DNA from: Bacillota bacterium
GTDB lineage: Bacteria; Bacillota; UBA4882; UBA8346
NCBI GenBank assembly: GCA_023410535.1
Contig: JAEYPR010000002.1
Coordinates: 1-64,000, forward strand
DNA length: 64,000 bases
Direction: 5' to 3'
The translations under genes and the position numbers were made by a program. The notes beneath the pieces are model-generated. The model saw nothing but the letters and a program-made list of their open reading frames with translations, did not search any database and was not told the origin of the DNA. Shown here piece by piece: positions 14,928-24,642 of this stretch. Numbering within the stretch: the first letter of the stretch is position 1; every line of letters starts with the position of its first letter.

Positions 14928-17900
14928 ATGACGCCAATGCCGGGAAAAAAGCGGGTAACCATCGGAGTTTTAACCAACGAACTGGTTACGCCGATCTATA
15001 AAGGACTGCTTTTGGGAGTGGCGGACGCGGCGCGGGATCGTGACGTGAATGTCATCAGCTTTGCCGGTGGGGTCGTTGATCCTCCGACGCTTGGCCGGAA
15101 TCGTAACCGGATTTACGATTTGGTCAATCGCAATAATGTTGATGGCCTGATCGTTCCCATCAGCCCGCTGACCCGTTATCTGAATCCCACGCAGATTCAA
15201 ATTTTTTTAGGACGCTTCTCCGATTTGCCGGTAATCAATATTGGATCCCGGTTTGCCGGAATTCCTTCAATCGCTCCGGATTTTCGGCCAGGGCTAGAAA
15301 AGTTGATGGGTCATTTGATTCTCCATCACGGTTACCGCAAGATTGCGATGATTCGCGGGCCCCAGAGCCACTTGGCTTCGGAAGCGCGTTACCAGGTATA
15401 TCGCGAACTGTTAGCCCAATACGAGATTGAATTCCGTCCGGAGTTGGTTGTTACCGTGGATCTAACGAAAGACGGCGGCATCCAAGCGGTGGCTGCCCTC
15501 AAGGAACAAAACGGGCTGGATTGCGATGTGATCCTGGTGGCAGGGGATCAAATGCTGTTACGGGTCATTAGGGCGCTTCGCGAAGCGGGCTATCGGGTAC
15601 CGGAGGATTTCAAGGTCGTCGGATTGTTGGGCGTCGCCGACAGCGATTACTTTGATCCGCCGTTAACAGTGGTGAATGAAGGGATTTACGATCAAGCGCA
15701 GTTAGGGTTGGAGCAATTGCTCCGGATGATCCGGGGCCAAGCGGTGCCCGAAGTCACATACCTGCCGACGGAGTTGATCATTCGGGAGTCATGCGGTTGT
15801 AAACATTACGGCGGTTCGAACATAACACCGAATCCGACAGTACCGCTTGAAGAAGCGCTAAAGCGGCAACGTCGGGAAATTCTGCATATGGTGACGCAGG
15901 TGGTAGCCAATGCCAGCGCTAATCAACGGTTTCGCTTAAAAGAGCGCGAACTGGAACGGATTTTAGCCGCATTAATTACGGACCTTAGTGCGGAGCGGGA
16001 GACCAGCGCGGCGTTTGAGACGGCAATTGCTGAAACCTTGCTGGATATCTCCAGAAATCAGCAGGTCTTAAACCGGGCGTTATTGTCCATTTATAAGTTT
16101 GGAGCGGAGAACGCTGATGAAGTTCAGGCCAGACGGTGGACGTTATTATGGAATCGCGTGTTGGTTTTGATGAACGAAATCCTCGAGCATGCCAACCACT
16201 TGCTTGAGAACAAAATCATCGTTATGGCGGATATCGACCGTCGGATGAGCATGGCCTTATTCCCCGAGTATCGGTTGGGACTTTTTAAAGAAATACTGGT
16301 CGATCTGGGAATCAACGATTGTTATCTGGTCTCCTATGATGATCCCAAACAGCCGGACGGAACGGGCCGTTTGAGTTTTGCGTACGCGAACGGGCAAGAA
16401 CTCCCGCTGCCGGAGCGAGTGGAACGGTTTGCGGTATCCCAGTTTCTACCCAATGGCGTTTTGGATGTTTCACGCCGGTTTACCTTGGTTGTCGAACCGC
16501 TTTATTCCCGCAATCTTAATTTCGGTTATTCCATTATGAGTATGGATATCCGGGATTTGACCTTTTACGCGGTCACCCAGGCGCACTTGAGCGGAGCTTT
16601 AAACAATCTCTTTCAGATGCAAGAGTTGCAGGCGGCGGAACAACGGTTCAGCGATATCGCGTATTCCAGTTCCGATTGGCTTTGGGAGACCGATGCGGCC
16701 GGCAGGTTTACCTACTGCTCGGAAGGGGTTTACGGCGTGCTCGGTTATGAAGCCGCGGAAATGATCGGTCGGACCCTTTTTGACTTTTTGGCGCCCACTG
16801 AAACCGAGTACCGGTCGTTGATTGAGAATGAGGTATTTAAAAATAAAGAGCGCATCCGCAATCTGGAAAATTGGAACCTGCATAAGGACGGTCGTCCGGT
16901 GGGACTGTTAATCTCGGGGACGCCGGTGCTTAAAGAGGACGGGACGCTCTGCGGCTACCGCGGTTTATTTAAAGACGTCACGGAACGGATGAAAGCCGAA
17001 GCGGAGATCCGCCAGATCGCTTTTTACGACCGCTTAACCGGGTTGCCTAACCGCACGTTATGGATGGCCCGTTTGGAAGAGGCCTTTGTCCGGGCCGAAC
17101 AAGGAGCGGACCGGTTTGCCCTGCTCTTTGTCGATCTGGACCGTTTCAAAAATGTCAATGACAATCACGGCCATGAAGTCGGTGATCGGCTGTTGCAGTT
17201 GGTGGCCGAACGGTTGAAAAACAGCATTCGTGATAGCGATATCTTAGCCCGGTTAGGCGGCGACGAGTTTGTCGTCCTGCTTAACGAGATTCACGACTCC
17301 GATGAGGTCATCAATATCTGCAAACGAATCTTCGCCAACCTCGAATCACAATTCGAGCTGAACGGTTATCGTTGCTTTGTCACCTGCAGCATCGGGATTG
17401 CCATCTATCCGCATGACGGCAGCGATCCGCAAACTTTGTTGAAAAACGCCGATACGGCGATGTACCGATCCAAAGGCCAGGGACGAAACCAATTCATCTT
17501 TTATGATGAAGAAATGGAAGCGCGCAGTATCACGTGGTTGCAGTTGGACAGAAACCTGCACCAGGCCTTGCGTCGCGAAGAGCTTTTCCTAATGTATCAG
17601 CCGCAGGTTAATGCGGCTTCCGGGAAAATTATCGGATTTGAAGCTCTATTGCGCTGGAATAATCGTGAATTCGGCCAAATTGAGCCGTTGGATTTTATTC
17701 CGATGGCCGAGGAGAACGGCTTGATCGTCCCCATCGGCGAATGGGTTCTCGAATCGGTCATCAATCAAATTTCAATTTGGCGAGAAATGGGTTTGCCTCA
17801 GTTGCCGGTCGCAATCAACCTCTCCAGCCGGCAACTTCAAAACCGGGATCTGGTGGAACGGTTGAACGCAATCGTTCAAAAAACCGGAGCGAATCCGCAG

Positions 17901-18305
17901 TTGATTCAGCTGGAAGTGACCGAGGGCGCTTTTATTGAAAATAATCATTACGCCCGGTCAACGCTGGAACGCTTCAAACAGCTCGGTTTCAGGATTGCGC
18001 TTGATGGGTTTGGCACCGGGTATTCGTCTTTGGGTTGTCTCAATAAATTGGCAATTGATCGCGTAAAGATTGATCGCGTTTTTTTCTGGGAGATTGCCAA
18101 CCAACCTGAGAAGTCCGGTTTGCTTGGCGCTCTGCAGCTGTTAACGCAGAGTCTTACATTGGAACTGGTCGTTACCGGCGTTGAGACTGCCGCTCAACGG
18201 GACTTATTGCTCGGTCTTAACTGCCCGCTGATGCAAGGCTTTTTATTTAGCCGGCCGCTGACAGCGAATCAGGTCCCGGACTTATTGCAACGATTCGCGA
18301 TATGA
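14928..18305 (+). CDS. Cytoplasmic LacI-type ligand-binding / PAS / GGDEF / EAL protein
   Basis: 1125 residues. There is no signal peptide or membrane helix. Residues about 8-290 form a LacI/GalR-type periplasmic-binding-protein fold (GVLTNELVTPIYKGLLLGV, VDGLIVPISP, AMIRGPQSHLASEARYQVY) without the DNA-binding helix-turn-helix. A helical and possibly GAF-like region (about 300-560) and a PAS domain (about 565-690) follow. The GGDEF domain has an intact LGGDEF near residue 779 and an RxxD inhibitory site (RDSD) five residues before it, so it can probably make c-di-GMP. The C-terminal EAL domain has EALLRW, but LDGFGTGYSS replaces DDFGTGYSS and VTGVET replaces AEGVET. Phosphodiesterase activity is therefore doubtful. 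Confidence 0.9.
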   Translation: MTPMPGKKRVTIGVLTNELVTPIYKGLLLGVADAARDRDVNVISFAGGVVDPPTLGRNRNRIYDLVNRNNVDGLIVPISPLTRYLNPTQIQIFLGRFSDLPVINIGSRFAGIPSIAPDFRPGLEKLMGHLILHHGYRKIAMIRGPQSHLASEARYQVYRELLAQYEIEFRPELVVTVDLTKDGGIQAVAALKEQNGLDCDVILVAGDQMLLRVIRALREAGYRVPEDFKVVGLLGVADSDYFDPPLTVVNEGIYDQAQLGLEQLLRMIRGQAVPEVTYLPTELIIRESCGCKHYGGSNITPNPTVPLEEALKRQRREILHMVTQVVANASANQRFRLKERELERILAALITDLSAERETSAAFETAIAETLLDISRNQQVLNRALLSIYKFGAENADEVQARRWTLLWNRVLVLMNEILEHANHLLENKIIVMADIDRRMSMALFPEYRLGLFKEILVDLGINDCYLVSYDDPKQPDGTGRLSFAYANGQELPLPERVERFAVSQFLPNGVLDVSRRFTLVVEPLYSRNLNFGYSIMSMDIRDLTFYAVTQAHLSGALNNLFQMQELQAAEQRFSDIAYSSSDWLWETDAAGRFTYCSEGVYGVLGYEAAEMIGRTLFDFLAPTETEYRSLIENEVFKNKERIRNLENWNLHKDGRPVGLLISGTPVLKEDGTLCGYRGLFKDVTERMKAEAEIRQIAFYDRLTGLPNRTLWMARLEEAFVRAEQGADRFALLFVDLDRFKNVNDNHGHEVGDRLLQLVAERLKNSIRDSDILARLGGDEFVVLLNEIHDSDEVINICKRIFANLESQFELNGYRCFVTCSIGIAIYPHDGSDPQTLLKNADTAMYRSKGQGRNQFIFYDEEMEARSITWLQLDRNLHQALRREELFLMYQPQVNAASGKIIGFEALLRWNNREFGQIEPLDFIPMAEENGLIVPIGEWVLESVINQISIWREMGLPQLPVAINLSSRQLQNRDLVERLNAIVQKTGANPQLIQLEVTEGAFIENNHYARSTLERFKQLGFRIALDGFGTGYSSLGCLNKLAIDRVKIDRVFFWEIANQPEKSGLLGALQLLTQSLTLELVVTGVETAAQRDLLLGLNCPLMQGFLFSRPLTANQVPDLLQRFAI

Positions 18306-18322
18306 TGTTGGTAAGTAAAAAT

Positions 18323-18355
18323 AAAACACCCTTGAGCCAATCTCAAGGGTGTTTT
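18323..18355. terminator. Bidirectional terminator between convergent genes
   Basis: AAAACACCCTTGAG and CTCAAGGGTGTTTT form a perfect stem around a five-base loop. Confidence 0.92.
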
Positions 18356-18361
18356 GAAAAA

Positions 18362-18988
18362 TTAAGCGGCAAAGATGTGATTGCCGATTTTGTTGGTGAC
18401 CACCCGGGACCAGATCCATCGTGAAGTGGTTTTAGCCGGGTTATAGAAGTAAACCGCGCCGCCGGTCGGATCCCAGCCGGCTACCGCCAACTTGGCGGCT
18501 TTGATCGCTTCCTGGTTGGGAGTGTTCCAGATCTGGCCGTCCCGCACCGTGCAGAACTCGCCTTGTTTAAAGATGATCTGCGATAATGTCCGCGGGAAAC
18601 GCGAGTCATTCAAGCGGTTGAGCAATACCGCCCCTACGGCGACCTGTCCTTCAAACGGCTCGCCGCGCGACTCGGCGTAAATCACCCGCGCCAACAACTG
18701 CAAATCGGCCGGCGAGAGGCTGTGAGCCGGAGCCGTCGGCTGCACCGTGTTTTTTTGCGTCACGGTTGGAGACGGTTTTGGAACAACAGCCGCAACTGGA
18801 GTTTCCGGTTGTGTTACCGGTTTTTGCATCGTTGATTTTGCGGTGGTTTTTACTGTATTCACGGGTTGCTCTGTCACTTCGAAACTGCGAATCGAAATGG
18901 CGAATACCGGAACAGATAGGATGATGCTTGCCAGCATCACTCCCAGAAGCCCTTTGGTTACTTTCATTTCTTTAATGCGTGTAAGCAT
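18362..18988 (-). CDS. SleB/CwlJ-type cell wall hydrolase, secreted or membrane-anchored
   Basis: 208 residues, with AAGGAGG nine bases before ATG 18988. An N-terminal hydrophobic segment (about 12-30) is followed by a Pro/Thr/Val-rich stretch and a C-terminal Hydrolase_2 domain. Its signatures are LARVIYAESRGEPFEGQVAV, AVLLNRL, GAVYFYNP and GNHIFA. The Glu in YAESRGE is the presumed catalytic acid. The family contains the spore cortex-lytic enzymes SleB and CwlJ, which cleave muramic-lactam peptidoglycan at germination, but also vegetative relatives. There is no peptidoglycan-binding domain of the SleB type and no YpeB partner next to it, so a germination role is likely but not shown. Confidence 0.85.
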   Translation of the reverse strand: MLTRIKEMKVTKGLLGVMLASIILSVPVFAISIRSFEVTEQPVNTVKTTAKSTMQKPVTQPETPVAAVVPKPSPTVTQKNTVQPTAPAHSLSPADLQLLARVIYAESRGEPFEGQVAVGAVLLNRLNDSRFPRTLSQIIFKQGEFCTVRDGQIWNTPNQEAIKAAKLAVAGWDPTGGAVYFYNPAKTTSRWIWSRVVTNKIGNHIFAA

Positions 18989-19184
18989 TCCCTACCCCTC
19001 CTTTGTTATTTAAGTATTACAGCGCTTCGCACGCAACAGAGAGTATATCATGGATAACAAGTCGTAAACTAGCGGTAAATAAAGGAAAGTATCAAACGAT
19101 AATATTTCATGCGGGATATCCGCAAAAAGTTATGGTAAAATAAAGTATTCCTTATCCGTCATCAAATAAAAGGAGCTTGCGCCG

Positions 19185-20777
19185 ATGGGAACGATCCTCA
19201 ACCCGGTGTTACGGGGATTTAACCCCGATCCGTCATTTTTGCGCGTTGAAGACGACTATTATCTTGCCACCTCAACCTTTGAATGGTTTCCCGGGGTTCA
19301 AATCCATCATTCCCGGGATTTGATTCACTGGCGTTTGATCAGCCGTCCGTTAGAACGAACTTCCCAACTGAATATGGCGGGTGATCTTAATTCCGGCGGA
19401 GTCTGGGCGCCATGCTTAAGTTATGATAACGGGCTGTTTTACCTTATTTATACGGAAGTGAAGACCAAAGGACAGACCCGGTTTCGGGACGTCCACAATT
19501 ATCTGGTGACTTCCCCTTCTATCACCGGGGAGTGGTCCGATCCGATCTTCTTAAACAGCAGCGGTTTTGACCCGTCGTTATTCCATGACCGCGACGGGCG
19601 GAAATGGCTGGTGAATATGCTCTGCGACTACCGGGTGCGCAACAACCGGTTCGCCGGGATCGTATTGCAGGAGTACTCCATCCGCGAGCAGCGGTTGGTG
19701 GGTCCGATCACCAATATTTTCAAAGGAACGGAATTGGGGAGGACCGAAGGACCGCATCTTTATCATTGGCATGGGTATTATTATTTGATTACCGCCGAAG
19801 GCGGAACCGGATTTGGACATGCGGTGACTTGTTGCCGTTCCCGGGAGATTACCGGACCCTACGAAGTCGATCCGGCCGGCCCCATCCTGACTTCACGGTA
19901 TAATCCCAACTTGACTTTACAACGGGCCGGTCATGGTTCGATTGTCGAAACCCAGCAAGGCGAGTTTTATATGGCCCATCTTTGCGGTAGGCCGCTGCCG
20001 CACCGCGGTCGGAGCGTGTTGGGGCGGGAGACCGCCATTCAGAAACTGGTTTGGACGGATCGGCATTGGTTGCGCTTGGCGAACGGCGGTAATCAACCGG
20101 AGGTGGCGGTGCCCGCCCCTACGCTGCCCGAACACCCTTGGCCGGAAGAACCGGCGCGGGATGATTTTGACAGCCCGGTCTTAAGTCGCCAATTTCAGAC
20201 CTTGCGGATTCCGTTGGGGGAGGATTCCCTGTCTCTCACCGAACGGCCCGGTTTTTTACGATTGAAAGGCCGGGAGTCGTTGGCTTCCAAATATCAGCAA
20301 AGTTTAATCGCCCGGCGTCAGCAAGCTTTCTGTTACACGGCGACTACCTGTGTCGAGTTTGAACCGGACGCTTTTCAACAGCTGGCCGGTTTGGTCTGTT
20401 TATACGATACTCAAAACTTCTATTACCTGAGAATCTCCCATGATGAACTGCTCGGGAAAACGCTTGGGATCATCGCTTGTCAAAACGAGCAGATCACCGA
20501 ACCGGTCGATCCGGAGCTGACGATCGGAGGTTGGGAGCGGGTGTATTTGCAGGTCCGGGTGGATTATGACCGGTTGCAATTTTATTACGCCAGCGATGAT
20601 CAGGATTGGCGACGGATTGGGCCGGTTTTGGACGCTAGCATCCTAGCGGATGAGTGTTGTATGGAAGGACAACATACCGGCGCGTTTGTCGGTTTGTGTT
20701 GTCAAGACTTATCCGGGCGGCGGCGCGCGGCGGATTTTGACTTCTTTGAATATCGGGAACGGGAACTGACAAAATAA
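19185..20777 (+). CDS. GH43-family beta-xylosidase, cytoplasmic
   Basis: 530 residues, with AAAAGGAGCTTG ahead of ATG 19185 and no signal peptide. The N-terminal five-bladed propeller begins NPVLRGFNPDPSF (catalytic base D15), with GFDPSLFHD as the pKa-modulating Asp and RTEGPHLY as the acid Glu. The C-terminal beta-sandwich (about 330-525, from ARDDFDSPVL) is the GH43 C2 domain typical of xylosidases. It should remove xylose or arabinose from short oligosaccharides taken into the cell. It is a single gene between sleB and engB. No xylan transporter or xylose isomerase is in the window. Confidence 0.9.
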   Translation: MGTILNPVLRGFNPDPSFLRVEDDYYLATSTFEWFPGVQIHHSRDLIHWRLISRPLERTSQLNMAGDLNSGGVWAPCLSYDNGLFYLIYTEVKTKGQTRFRDVHNYLVTSPSITGEWSDPIFLNSSGFDPSLFHDRDGRKWLVNMLCDYRVRNNRFAGIVLQEYSIREQRLVGPITNIFKGTELGRTEGPHLYHWHGYYYLITAEGGTGFGHAVTCCRSREITGPYEVDPAGPILTSRYNPNLTLQRAGHGSIVETQQGEFYMAHLCGRPLPHRGRSVLGRETAIQKLVWTDRHWLRLANGGNQPEVAVPAPTLPEHPWPEEPARDDFDSPVLSRQFQTLRIPLGEDSLSLTERPGFLRLKGRESLASKYQQSLIARRQQAFCYTATTCVEFEPDAFQQLAGLVCLYDTQNFYYLRISHDELLGKTLGIIACQNEQITEPVDPELTIGGWERVYLQVRVDYDRLQFYYASDDQDWRRIGPVLDASILADECCMEGQHTGAFVGLCCQDLSGRRRAADFDFFEYRERELTK

Positions 20778-20845
20778 TCGGGTCCGCGTCAAAAAAACTG
20801 CAGTTCGTTTTTTCTCGACGCAAGACAGGCTGTAAGGACAATTAG

Positions 20846-20851
20846 TATAAT
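20846..20851 (+). promoter_or_regulatory. Likely -10 box for the EngB gene
   Basis: TATAAT lies 40 bases upstream of ATG 20892. No good -35 box is visible at the expected distance. Confidence 0.4.
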
Positions 20852-20891
20852 ATATCGTACGTACGCAAATGAATCAATCAAGGAGCTTGGA

Positions 20892-21482
20892 ATGGATATC
20901 CGTAACGCAAAATATGAAGTGACCGCGGTCAAACCGGAGCAGTATCCGACGCGGTATCTGCCGGAGGTGGCTTTGGTCGGCCGGTCGAATGTCGGTAAGT
21001 CGTCGATCATTAATGCCTTACTGAACCGGAAAGACCTGGCGCGCCAGTCGGCGGAACCGGGTAAAACCCGCCAGATCAACTTTTTCAATATCGATAACGC
21101 CCTTTATTTTGTGGATCTGCCGGGGTATGGTTACGCCAAGGTGTCCAAAACCGAGAAAGCGTCTTGGGCCCAGATGATCGAGACCTACCTGCAAACCCGC
21201 GAGCAGTTGCGCCTGATTGTAATGTTGGTGGATATTCGGCATGCGCCTTCGGCTGAAGACCAGACGATGTATCAATGGTTGCTTAGCCAGGAGCGTCCAC
21301 GGTTGGTGGTCGCCTCCAAACTGGATAAAATCTCAAGAGGTCAAGTTCAAAACCGGCTGAAAGAGATCCGTTCGGTCTTACAAATGCCCGGTGATGAGAT
21401 TTTGATTCCATTTTCGGCCGTCAGCAAACAGGGCCGGGATGAAATTTGGGAGCAGATCCGACAATGGGTGGAGCGTCGCTGA
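20892..21482 (+). CDS. engB: Ribosome biogenesis GTPase EngB (YsxC)
   Basis: 196 residues, with AAGGAGCTTGGA ahead of ATG 20892. The G motifs are in order: G1 GRSNVGKSS near residue 30, a G2 threonine in PGKTRQINFF, G3 DLPGYGYAKV near 75, and G4 ASKLDK near 143. Length and motifs are those of the EngB/YsxC/YihA family, an essential GTPase needed for large ribosomal subunit assembly. It is often downstream of lon or clpX; here it is alone and has its own terminator. Confidence 0.96.
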   Translation: MDIRNAKYEVTAVKPEQYPTRYLPEVALVGRSNVGKSSIINALLNRKDLARQSAEPGKTRQINFFNIDNALYFVDLPGYGYAKVSKTEKASWAQMIETYLQTREQLRLIVMLVDIRHAPSAEDQTMYQWLLSQERPRLVVASKLDKISRGQVQNRLKEIRSVLQMPGDEILIPFSAVSKQGRDEIWEQIRQWVERR

Positions 21483-21494
21483 TTGAATCAGTTT

Positions 21495-21529
21495 AACCTT
21501 TGGGCTTGATTGGGCTCAAAGGTTTTTTT
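21495..21529 (+). terminator. Terminator of engB
   Basis: AACCTTTG and CAAAGGTT form a stem followed by seven T. Confidence 0.85.
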
Positions 21530-21633
21530 ATTGATCAAGCAAGTCGGCTAGGCTGTCGAGAAAAGATCCGCGTTCAACTTGTCCATCACTTGTGCTACAT
21601 TAGAACTGTGCTCATCAACCTTCCCTTATTGGA

Positions 21634-21662
21634 TGCGCCCTGAACTACAGGGCGTCTTCTTT
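21634..21662 (+). terminator. Hairpin in the leader of the GH9 gene
   Basis: CGCCCTG and CAGGGCG form a stem followed by TCTTCTTT, about 60 bases before the GH9 start. It may be a terminator or attenuator; no ligand-binding fold is recognisable. Confidence 0.5.
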
Positions 21663-21720
21663 ATCTATACCAGCTTCTGTAACGGACAGTTACCCCCAAA
21701 ATACCGTAAAGGAGACGATC

Positions 21721-23430
21721 GTGGTGGAGGAGAACCGGAATATTCTAGTAAATCAAATCGGCTATCTGCCGTACGCCGACAAAATTGCCACCGTGATTAC
21801 CACAGCGCAACAGCCGTTGCATTGGGAGTTGCGGAATATTGCGACCGAAGCGATTGAATTAGCCGGTTGGAGCAAGGTTTATGGTATTGACAAGGCCTCC
21901 GGCGATCCGCTCCAGCATGTTGATTTCTCCAATTGCCATGCCGACGGCGTTTATCAATTGACGGTCCACCCGGTTGGCGCCAGCGAACCGTTTGTGATCG
22001 CCGCCGATCTCTATCCCGAGCTTCCCAACGAGGCAATGGCTTATTTTTATTTTCACCGGATGGGAGTGCCCGTTGAAGCGGAGTTTCTGGCCAACGCGGG
22101 ACACGCCCGCGCCGCTTTGCATCCGGGCGACGACGCGATTCCTTTTCACCGGGGTTGGAATCAAGGGACATTAAATGTCCGTTACTCCTGGGCTGATGCC
22201 GGCGATTTCGGAATTTATCCGGTCAATCAAGCGATCGCAGCTTGGACCTTGTTAAACTGCTTTGAACGTTATCCCTTGGCGTTTCCCGATGGATCGCTAT
22301 CCATCCCGGAACGGGCCAACGGGATTCCCGATCTATTGGATGAAGTCCGTTTTGGCTCGACCTTTATGTTGGGAATGCTTCCACCGACCGGTTTAGCGCC
22401 GCATAAAGTTCACAATGAACAGTGGAGCGCCGTCCCGGTGGTTGATCTGGCCGCTGAAAACGCCTTGCCCCGTTATGCTCAACCGCCGTCAACCAATGCT
22501 ACCTATGCGGTGGCGCGTAATGCGGCTCATTTGGCCAGAGTGTTCCAAGCCTACGATCCGGAGTTTGCGTTTGCGGCTTGGCAGATCGCTCAAACGGCAT
22601 GGCAACGGGTCGAGTCGGAGCCGTTGGTTTATTATACGGTCGACACCGTGGATGACATCGGCGGCGGCGATTATGACGACGTTCGTCATGAGGATGATCG
22701 GTACGCGGCGGCGGTGGAGATGTATCTTACCGCTTGTCGGTTCAACGATTCCGGCCGGAATAGCTACCGTACCGTGGTTTGGGAATCGACCGATTATCAA
22801 AAGGTGACCGCCTTCACCTGGAGCGAGGTGGGGACGTTGGGCACCTTATCGTTGTTGAGCGTTGCCAATGATTTACCTGCCGCCGACTTGGAGCGGATGC
22901 AGTTCAATCTGCTGCAATACGCGGATCGCTTGTTGCAGATTATCGCCAATGAAGGCTACCCCACCACCTTGCCGGGAGACCGTCCTTATCCGTGGGGTTC
23001 CAACTCGTTTCTCGTCAATGACTTAATCTTGCTGGCCTATGCTTATGATTTGAGCAAGGATCTCCAATACTTAAAGGCGATCCATCGCGGGATGGACTAT
23101 TTGTTGGGGAATAACGCGATGAAGCTGTCCTATATCACCGGTTACGGCCATTGTTACGAAACCGACACTCACGACCGTTGGGCCTGGGGTTGTTATCAAA
23201 AGGGAATTCCGTATCCGAAAGGTTGGTTGGTTGGCGGTCCCAATAATCTGTTGATCAATGAACCGTCCACGCCTCGCAACCGTCCGGCCGCCAAATCCTA
23301 TGCGGCGAAAAATACGGCGTTTGACGCATGGTGTTCCAAGGAGAACGCGATCAATTGGAACGCGCCGTTAGTATGGGTGGCGCAATATATTAACGCGCAT
23401 CGCGCCGATCTCTGCCATCCGCAGGATTAG
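21721..23430 (+). CDS. GH9-family glycosidase with N-terminal Ig-like domain, cytoplasmic
   Basis: 569 residues, starting at GTG 21721 after AAAGGAG. Residues about 4-95 form the CelD-type N-terminal Ig-like domain (NILVNQIGYLPYADK). The GH9 (alpha/alpha)6 barrel follows, with WADAGDFGIY near residue 158 (nucleophile-activating Asp pair), ITGYGHCYE with the conserved His, and ENAINWNAPL with the acid Glu near residue 541. The family covers endoglucanases, cellodextrinases and exo-glucosaminidases. No signal peptide is present, so it most likely acts on imported cello- or glucosamine-oligosaccharides inside the cell. It is a single gene with a strong terminator behind it. Confidence 0.9.
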   Translation: MVEENRNILVNQIGYLPYADKIATVITTAQQPLHWELRNIATEAIELAGWSKVYGIDKASGDPLQHVDFSNCHADGVYQLTVHPVGASEPFVIAADLYPELPNEAMAYFYFHRMGVPVEAEFLANAGHARAALHPGDDAIPFHRGWNQGTLNVRYSWADAGDFGIYPVNQAIAAWTLLNCFERYPLAFPDGSLSIPERANGIPDLLDEVRFGSTFMLGMLPPTGLAPHKVHNEQWSAVPVVDLAAENALPRYAQPPSTNATYAVARNAAHLARVFQAYDPEFAFAAWQIAQTAWQRVESEPLVYYTVDTVDDIGGGDYDDVRHEDDRYAAAVEMYLTACRFNDSGRNSYRTVVWESTDYQKVTAFTWSEVGTLGTLSLLSVANDLPAADLERMQFNLLQYADRLLQIIANEGYPTTLPGDRPYPWGSNSFLVNDLILLAYAYDLSKDLQYLKAIHRGMDYLLGNNAMKLSYITGYGHCYETDTHDRWAWGCYQKGIPYPKGWLVGGPNNLLINEPSTPRNRPAAKSYAAKNTAFDAWCSKENAINWNAPLVWVAQYINAHRADLCHPQD

Positions 23431-23473
23431 CCTTTACGCACAAATTGAGATGTTATTGAAATCAAATCTACGT

Positions 23474-23508
23474 AACCGGCGGGATCATAGCAAATCCGCC
23501 GGTTTTTG
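23474..23508 (+). terminator. Terminator of the GH9 gene
   Basis: AACCGGCGG and CCGCCGGTT form a nine-base perfect stem followed by a T-run. Confidence 0.85.
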
Positions 23509-23709
23509 CTGATTCGTCATAACGCCAGCAGTTCGTAATGGTTTGGATTCAAGCGTGGCCGGCGAACCAGGTGCGCCGAAATGGGGCAAAAAAGTAATAA
23601 CCGTTTCTCCGGCGCGCCGGGCAGCGGCAGGGAAATTTAGCCGGTACGCAGAATTACTTCCATTGAATTAATATTATTTCTGGCAATAACTTGAGGGGGA
23701 GGCGCTGCA

Positions 23710-24501
23710 GTGAAAAGTCTGATTCTGTATTTCTCAACAACCGGCAATACCAAACTAGCCTGCGAATATATTGCGAAGAAAATCCCTGAGGCCCATTTCG
23801 AGTTGGTCGATATTACCCGGGACGGGAAACCCGACTTTACCCAATACCAGTTGGTCGGCTTCGCGGCGTTTGCCGATTTTATCGCCCCCTCGAAACGGAT
23901 GGCCGACTTTATTTGCGGGATTCCAACCCAAAACCGGACCCCGGCGTTTGTCTTTAATACTTATGGCAATTTCAACGGCGGGACGCTGAAACTTCTCGGC
24001 AAGTGGGTCCGGGCCAAAGGTTTTCAGGTGCTGGCCGGTTTGGCGTTGAACACGCCGGAAAATGTACCGCCGCTAATTGTGGGCGGGCTGGCCAACACCC
24101 ATTTGCCCAACGATCGCCAACTGGCGCAGTTTGAGGAGTTTATCGACGGATTGCGGGAGATTGTCGACGACTTGAGCAACGGCCGTCGGCCCAAAGCGAA
24201 ACCGCTCCGGGTTTCGTGGCTGGAGCGGTTGCTGCCGGCGACGCCGCGGATTGTCGGGCGGTGGGTGATGGGACGAAAACAAGTGGACACCGCGCGTTGC
24301 ACCCAGTGTGGCATTTGTGAAAAAAGTTGTCCCTACGGGGTTATCGCGCTGAATCCCTTCCCGACCTTCGCCCCGAAAAGATGCTACGGTTGCTGGTCTT
24401 GTTATAACCATTGCCCCGCCCGGGCGATCTATACCAAAATGGCCAAGGACGCCGGGCATTACCCGCAACCCCATCCCGAGTTGCGGAAAAAGCTGGAGTA
24501 A
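23710..24501 (+). CDS. EFR1-type flavodoxin/ferredoxin fusion protein
   Basis: 263 residues, starting at GTG 23710 after GAGGGGGAGG. The N-terminal half is a flavodoxin fold with the FMN phosphate loop STTGNT at residues 9-14. The C-terminus holds two 4Fe-4S motifs: CTQCGICEKSCP near residue 197 and CYGCWSCYNHCP near residue 222. This EFR1 ('ferrodoxin') layout is found in anaerobes and serves electron transfer between low-potential donors and unknown acceptors. The next gene is also a flavoprotein, but a terminator separates the two. Confidence 0.9.
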   Translation: MKSLILYFSTTGNTKLACEYIAKKIPEAHFELVDITRDGKPDFTQYQLVGFAAFADFIAPSKRMADFICGIPTQNRTPAFVFNTYGNFNGGTLKLLGKWVRAKGFQVLAGLALNTPENVPPLIVGGLANTHLPNDRQLAQFEEFIDGLREIVDDLSNGRRPKAKPLRVSWLERLLPATPRIVGRWVMGRKQVDTARCTQCGICEKSCPYGVIALNPFPTFAPKRCYGCWSCYNHCPARAIYTKMAKDAGHYPQPHPELRKKLE

Positions 24502-24505
24502 ACAT

Positions 24506-24534
24506 AAAGCCATCCGATAGCTTCGGATGGCTTT
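24506..24534 (+). terminator. Terminator of the EFR1-type gene
   Basis: AAAGCCATCCGA and TCGGATGGCTTT form a twelve-base stem around a short loop. Confidence 0.75.
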
Positions 24535-24642
24535 CGCGTTTGGTACTTTGTGGGACGGAACGCCTTCTACTTTCGGTCGATTTCGAATAAGAGTAACATA
24601 AAATACGGGATTTGCCGACAAGCTGAGTGGAGGGATCAAACT

